Origin: Aneurinibacillus danicus
GTDB lineage: Bacteria; Bacillota; Bacilli; Aneurinibacillales; Aneurinibacillaceae
Assembly: GCF_007991215.1 (NCBI RefSeq)
Contig: NZ_BJXX01000132.1
Span: 1 to 43,127, forward strand
Direction of reading: 5' to 3'
Length of the DNA stretch: 43,127 bases
Positions 39,808-43,127 of the stretch are shown one piece after another. A program made the translations under genes and the position numbers. How positions within the stretch are numbered: the first letter of the stretch is position 1; each line of letters opens with the position of its first letter. The notes beneath the pieces were generated by a model. The model was not told the origin of the DNA and did no database searches. It saw only the letters and a list, made by a program, of their open reading frames with translations.

Positions 39808-41010
39808 TTGAATATTGATTTATCAGAAGAGAATAAGCTTATTAGACAGTTAGCGAAGTCTTTTGCTGAAAAGGAAATTCTGCCAAAAATAAAAGAATAC
39901 GAACAAAAGAGGAGATTTCCCCGTGATATTATTCGGAAAATGGGAGAGCAAGGCTTTTATGGTGCTTGTTTCCCCGAAAAATATGGTGGTTCTGAACTTG
40001 GTTTCTTAAATTTGGCAATTATTGCGGAAGAAATATCGCGTGTCAGTGCATCGATTGGGAGTACTTTCAACGCACAATCGATGACCGTCCCTTTTACCAT
40101 TTTAAACTGGGGGACGGAAGTGCAGATCGAAAAATATGTTCCAAAACTTATTGGGGGGGAATGGATTGGGTTTTTTGGTTTGACTGAACCCGGAGGAGGA
40201 TCTGATGCTGCAGGTTCGATGAAAACAAGAGCGATATTGGACGGTAACGAATATGTAGTAAACGGGCAAAAGGTTTTCGCTTCTTATGCCAGTGTTGCAG
40301 ATGTAGGGTTGCTTTTTGCAAAGACGGATCCCGATGCTGGCCATAAGGGCATATCCGCTTTTATCATTCAAATGGACAGACCGGGGATTGAAGCAAAAGA
40401 TATCTCAATGAGTTCTCTCGGTAATTTAACCAAAACGTGCGAATTATTTTTAACCGATTACAGAATTCCAAAAGAAAATTTGTTAGGCAATGAAGGGGAA
40501 GGTTTCAAGATTGCTATGAATGCCCTCGATTACGGGCGTTTAACAATTCCGGCCCGGTCGGTGGGGCTGGCGCAAGCTTGTTTAGAGGCCGCTATTCAAT
40601 ATTGTAACGAAAGAGTTGTAGGCGGCCACAAAATCGGTGAGTACCAGATGATTCAAAAGCTGATTGCTGATATGACAGTGGAAATTGAAGCGGCCCGTTT
40701 ATTGACTTATAAAAGCGCTTACTTAAAAGACAAAGGGGCGGCGACTACGAGAGAAAGTTCTCATTCCAAATATTTTGCGGCTGAAGTCGTATGGAGAGCC
40801 GCTCAGGCGGTTTATGAAATTTATGGCGGCTATGCTCTGGCTGATGAATATCCGATTAATCAATACCTGGCTTATGCAGGTTTATTCCGTACGGGAGAAG
40901 GTTCTGCCAATATTCAACGAATTTTAATCGCGGAAGATGCTCTTGGCTGGAAGGATGCCAATCGGCATAATATGAAGCGCCGTTTTTCTCTTAAAAGCGA
41001 TATCTTCTAG
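39808..41010 (+). CDS. Acyl-CoA dehydrogenase (fourth)
   Basis: A 400-aa complete dehydrogenase: FFGLTEPGGGSDAAGSMKTRA (~125-145), the VNGQKVFASYASVADVGLLF strand, ALDYGRLTIPARSVGLAQACLEAAI (~247) and RVVGGHKIGEYQMIQKLIADM. The catalytic Glu lies in FRTGEGSANIQRILIAEDALG, similar to glutaryl-CoA and short-chain dehydrogenases. It could oxidise a dicarboxyl-CoA such as methylsuccinyl- or glutaryl-CoA. The TTG start is 7 nt after GGGGAGTG. It follows dctM by 63 bp with no terminator between. Confidence 0.88.
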   Translation: MNIDLSEENKLIRQLAKSFAEKEILPKIKEYEQKRRFPRDIIRKMGEQGFYGACFPEKYGGSELGFLNLAIIAEEISRVSASIGSTFNAQSMTVPFTILNWGTEVQIEKYVPKLIGGEWIGFFGLTEPGGGSDAAGSMKTRAILDGNEYVVNGQKVFASYASVADVGLLFAKTDPDAGHKGISAFIIQMDRPGIEAKDISMSSLGNLTKTCELFLTDYRIPKENLLGNEGEGFKIAMNALDYGRLTIPARSVGLAQACLEAAIQYCNERVVGGHKIGEYQMIQKLIADMTVEIEAARLLTYKSAYLKDKGAATTRESSHSKYFAAEVVWRAAQAVYEIYGGYALADEYPINQYLAYAGLFRTGEGSANIQRILIAEDALGWKDANRHNMKRRFSLKSDIF

Positions 41011-41053
41011 ATTAAATTCAATATTTGAATCCTATTATACAGGGAGTATGAAG

Positions 41054-42043
41054 ATGAAAAGTCTATTCAATACAAAGGTTTGCAAAATACTTGGAATCAA
41101 ATACCCGGTTATGCAGGCGGGGATGGGGTATCTGGCCCGGGGGAGATTAGCAGCGGCCGTTTCCAATGTCGGTGGCCTTGGCGTAATCGGTACCGGGCAC
41201 TTGACTCTGGATGAGCTGCGCGAAGAAATCCGTCTGGCGAAGTCGCTAACCGATAAACCGTTTGGCGTCGATATCTTGTTCGGAAAAATTATAGCGGATC
41301 ACAGCAGCCAGCAGGTTGCCCGTTATTCCCACGAAGTTGAGAAGCAAATTGAAATCACACTGGAGGAAAGAGTGCCGGTGCTGATTTCCGGGTTGGGGAA
41401 TCCGCTGGGTGTGATTAAGGAAGCTCATCAATTGGGCATGGTGGTTATGTGCGTGGTCGGTAATGTTAAACAAGCGGTGCAACTGGAAAAAGACGGTGTT
41501 GACATCATCATTGCCCAGGGACATGAGGCAGGAGGGCATACCGGAAGTGTAGGGACGATGGTCTTAGTGCCACAGGTCGTTGATGCTGTCAAGATCCCGG
41601 TAGTGGCTGCCGGCGGCATCGCGGATGGAAGAGGGCTGATAGCCTCCCTATCATTGGGTGCCGGCGGTGTCTGGATGGGGACCAGATTTATTGCAAGCCA
41701 CGAAGCTCATGCCCATGATAATTATAAGCAAAAGATCGTGTCTATTAATGAGGAGGGAACCGTCATCTCCCGGGGCCACAGCGGCAAGCCTGTCCGTATG
41801 ATTAAGAATAACTTTACTGATTACTGGAAAAAACGTGAGAATGAAATTCACCCGTATCCTTTGCAGTTGATCGAAGTCGGAAAAGAGGCCTCTAAGCGCG
41901 CGAGAATTGATGGCGATGTCGAAAACGGCGTTGCTCCGGCCGGGCAGATCGCCGGTATGATCAAAGGTGTGAAAAGTGCCGGACATATCGTTGAAGACAT
42001 CATTCAAGAAGCGGAAGAAGTGCTGAGCCGCTTCCAGGCATGA
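41054..42043 (+). CDS. Nitronate monooxygenase / FabK-like FMN oxidoreductase
   Basis: A 329-aa (beta/alpha)8 FMN protein: ILGIKYPVMQAGMGYLARGRLAAAVSNVGGLGVIG at the N-terminus (~11-45), IIIAQGHEAGGHTG with the catalytic His (~155-168), PVVAAGGIADGRGLIASLSLGAGGVWMGTRF (~185-215). The family covers nitronate monooxygenase, enoyl-ACP reductase FabK and 2-oxo enoyl reductases; in acyl-CoA clusters these often reduce or detoxify an enoyl intermediate. ATG 41054 is 7 nt after AGGGAG; an in-frame ATG at 41048 is too close to that site. It is the last gene of the long operon. Confidence 0.88.
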   Translation: MKSLFNTKVCKILGIKYPVMQAGMGYLARGRLAAAVSNVGGLGVIGTGHLTLDELREEIRLAKSLTDKPFGVDILFGKIIADHSSQQVARYSHEVEKQIEITLEERVPVLISGLGNPLGVIKEAHQLGMVVMCVVGNVKQAVQLEKDGVDIIIAQGHEAGGHTGSVGTMVLVPQVVDAVKIPVVAAGGIADGRGLIASLSLGAGGVWMGTRFIASHEAHAHDNYKQKIVSINEEGTVISRGHSGKPVRMIKNNFTDYWKKRENEIHPYPLQLIEVGKEASKRARIDGDVENGVAPAGQIAGMIKGVKSAGHIVEDIIQEAEEVLSRFQA

Positions 42044-42175
42044 GATCATGGCTCCTGGTTTTTTCTATGATATTTTTCCCTAAAATATTATTTAGCCTCT
42101 TCTGGCTTCCCCTCATGGATAGGTTGAACAGTGTATAGCATACATATCAAATGGGTACGCTTATTTGATACAAAG

Positions 42176-42223
42176 AAAAAAGTCGACGATTCCTTAGTTA
42201 GCGTAGGAAAAATCGACTTTTTT
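42176..42223. terminator. Bidirectional intrinsic terminator
   Basis: AAAAAAGTCGA (to 42186) and TCGACTTTTTT (42213-42223) form a perfect 11-bp stem with an inner CCT/AGG pair and T-runs on both strands. It can end the operon from the left and the secreted-protein gene from the right. The remaining sequence between 42044 and 42337 shows nothing else. Confidence 0.85.
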
Positions 42224-42337
42224 CGTATGCAAACATTCTTAGCGTATATTTTCCTTAAAAAGTTAACGGTACCCTTAAGCCGGTGTTTTTTTATTTTTAT
42301 CCACATATTACAAGTATTAACCGTCCATGTAAGAACG

Positions 42338-42931
42338 TTATTTTGTTTTGGTTCCCTCAGACCCGGCGATCCATATTTTTGATCCATCTGTGTATTTTCC
42401 GCCGCTATCCCACAACAAAACAATCTTTCCATCTTTACTTTCCGCTTTTTTTACCGCTTTTTTTACCGCCCAATCAACCTTGTCAGGTCCGTTTGTTAAA
42501 ATAATAGCGCTCTCTGCTCCATAAACTTCCCCTGGTTTTGCCGCTCTCCATTTCCCCTTCGTTTTATTAAACGTGTAAGTACCATCTTTATTAATGGTCA
42601 GTGTACCATTCGAAGCGCCAGGGTTATATTTGCTTCCAGCATAGTTTCCTGAATTAACGTAATAATATGATGTCATGCCGCCCGGTATCCAAAGCTTCCA
42701 TTTCCCAATGAAATCATTTACATTTAGGTTTTGTTTCTGTTTTTCCTGTGACTTTTTTGTATCAACTGGCTGTGTATTTGTTTTTGTATTCCAATTCTCT
42801 GTCCATATCTCCGTTTTAGTTGGTTGGGACCATACTTCTGTTTTAGACGGCTCCGACCATATTTCCGCAGCTTCTGCCTGACTTGCGATGAAAAGGGCAA
42901 GTATACTCAAGCATAAACTTTTCTTAACCAC
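42338..42931 (-). CDS. Secreted protein with N-terminal Trp-rich repeats, unknown function
   Basis: A 197-aa protein with a Sec signal peptide (VKKSLCLSILALFIASQAEA, cleavage after AEA). The mature start has three related units EIWSEPSKT, EVWSQPTKT and EIWTENWNT, then a Gln/Lys-rich linker and a beta-rich domain (NDFIGKWKLWIPGG, GTLTINKDGTYTFNKTKGKW, KIVLLWDSGGKYTDGSKIWIAG) that resembles small lipocalin-like or wall-associated domains, but no family is certain. GTG 42931 is 9 nt after GGGAGG; the in-frame GTG at 42940 overlaps that site. It is a single-gene unit with its own promoter and is not linked to catabolism by sequence. Confidence 0.78.
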   Translation of the reverse strand: MVKKSLCLSILALFIASQAEAAEIWSEPSKTEVWSQPTKTEIWTENWNTKTNTQPVDTKKSQEKQKQNLNVNDFIGKWKLWIPGGMTSYYYVNSGNYAGSKYNPGASNGTLTINKDGTYTFNKTKGKWRAAKPGEVYGAESAIILTNGPDKVDWAVKKAVKKAESKDGKIVLLWDSGGKYTDGSKIWIAGSEGTKTK

Positions 42932-42972
42932 TAAAATCACCCTCCCTCTTTTTTTGAAACCCCGTAATTTTC

Positions 42973-43001
42973 AGTATATTATATGTATTTAGATAAATCA
43001 A
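42973..43001 (-). promoter_or_regulatory. Sigma-A promoter of the secreted-protein gene
   Basis: On the minus strand TTGATT, 17-bp spacer, TATACT, with initiation near 42966, about 35 bp before the start codon. Confidence 0.65.
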
Positions 43002-43127
43002 TTCCCAAAATAAGAAGAGGATATCCAAAACTAATATGGCCTGCATCATGTTCCAGAGAGGAAGTGATCGGGATGGGATGCTATTTTGGAACGATGTTTG
43101 ACGGTCACAATTTTTTATCCTCAACAA

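Noticed and set aside
42924-43127. 67-aa minus-strand frame at the right edge
   Set aside because: The promoter of the secreted-protein gene lies inside it, there is no ribosome binding site in view and composition is not protein-like.
43073-43127. Possible plus-strand gene start at the right edge (MGCYFGTMFDGHNF)
   Set aside because: Only 18 codons are visible before the window ends; the GAGAGGAAG upstream is a fair ribosome binding site but the evidence is too thin to call.

Overview
The window looks like chromosomal DNA of a low-to-moderate-GC, spore-former-type Firmicute (order Bacillales). Reasons: strong GGAGG-type ribosome binding sites, frequent TTG and GTG starts, U-tailed intrinsic terminators, a CcpA cre-like site, and proteins resembling Bacillus families (YerD-like glutamate synthase, YkuF-like dienoyl-CoA reductase, KtrB, DUF3870). 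The genus cannot be fixed from the sequence alone. No tRNA, rRNA, CRISPR array, phage module or intact insertion sequence was seen. Almost everything is catabolic: aromatic-ring cleavage in the middle and acyl-CoA / CoA-thioester metabolism at both ends.

Region 1 (1-8.7 kb) is a partly decayed area. A partial acyl-CoA dehydrogenase (minus) and an SDR/acyl-CoA ligase pair (plus) diverge from a region holding two consensus sigma-54 (-24/-12) promoters, a 28-bp palindrome and a remnant of a Fis-type helix-turn-helix. The SDR has lost its catalytic core, an amidase has lost its C-terminal half and ktrB has an internal deletion with frameshift. Intact genes include a YerD-like glutamate synthase-domain protein, an FAD oxidoreductase and a GreA-like factor behind an attenuator-like terminator.

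Region 2 (8.4-13.1 kb) is a GntR-centred unit: an FAH-family hydrolase and a small Cys-rich protein diverge from gntR, which is followed by an alpha/beta hydrolase and an amidohydrolase. TGG-N5-CCA palindromes lie in both control regions. A ~480-bp inverted-repeat element follows (13.1-13.6 kb).

Region 3 (13.9-22.2 kb) is an aromatic-degradation cluster: luciferase-like flavin monooxygenase, flavin reductase, DUF3870 protein, aromatic-acid MFS transporter, homogentisate dioxygenase, an unrecognised 327-aa protein and fumarylacetoacetase. It holds the most striking signal: four copies of one structured RNA leader, two in tandem before the monooxygenase, one before the transporter and one between transporter and dioxygenase. 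Each pairs a TCTATG-containing aptamer-like stem with an overlapping intrinsic terminator. I do not recognise it as a known riboswitch; it is a candidate for an undescribed RNA regulator of aromatic catabolism. The 327-aa protein occupies the place of the missing maleylacetoacetate isomerase.

Region 4 (23.4-42.0 kb) is a large CoA-ester operon set: enoyl-CoA hydratases, a frameshifted 2,4-dienoyl-CoA reductase, an alpha-methylacyl-CoA racemase-like protein, an IclR regulator, a class III CoA-transferase, an acetyl-CoA hydrolase-type CoA-transferase, a complete TRAP transporter split around other genes, a CitE-type lyase, a MaoC hydratase, four acyl-CoA dehydrogenases (two probably forming a heteromer) and a nitronate monooxygenase-like protein. 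TRAP uptake, CoA transfer, dehydrogenation, hydration and CitE cleavage together suggest catabolism of a branched dicarboxylate such as an itaconate/mesaconate/methylsuccinate-type compound (inference). The window ends with a small secreted protein on the minus strand.
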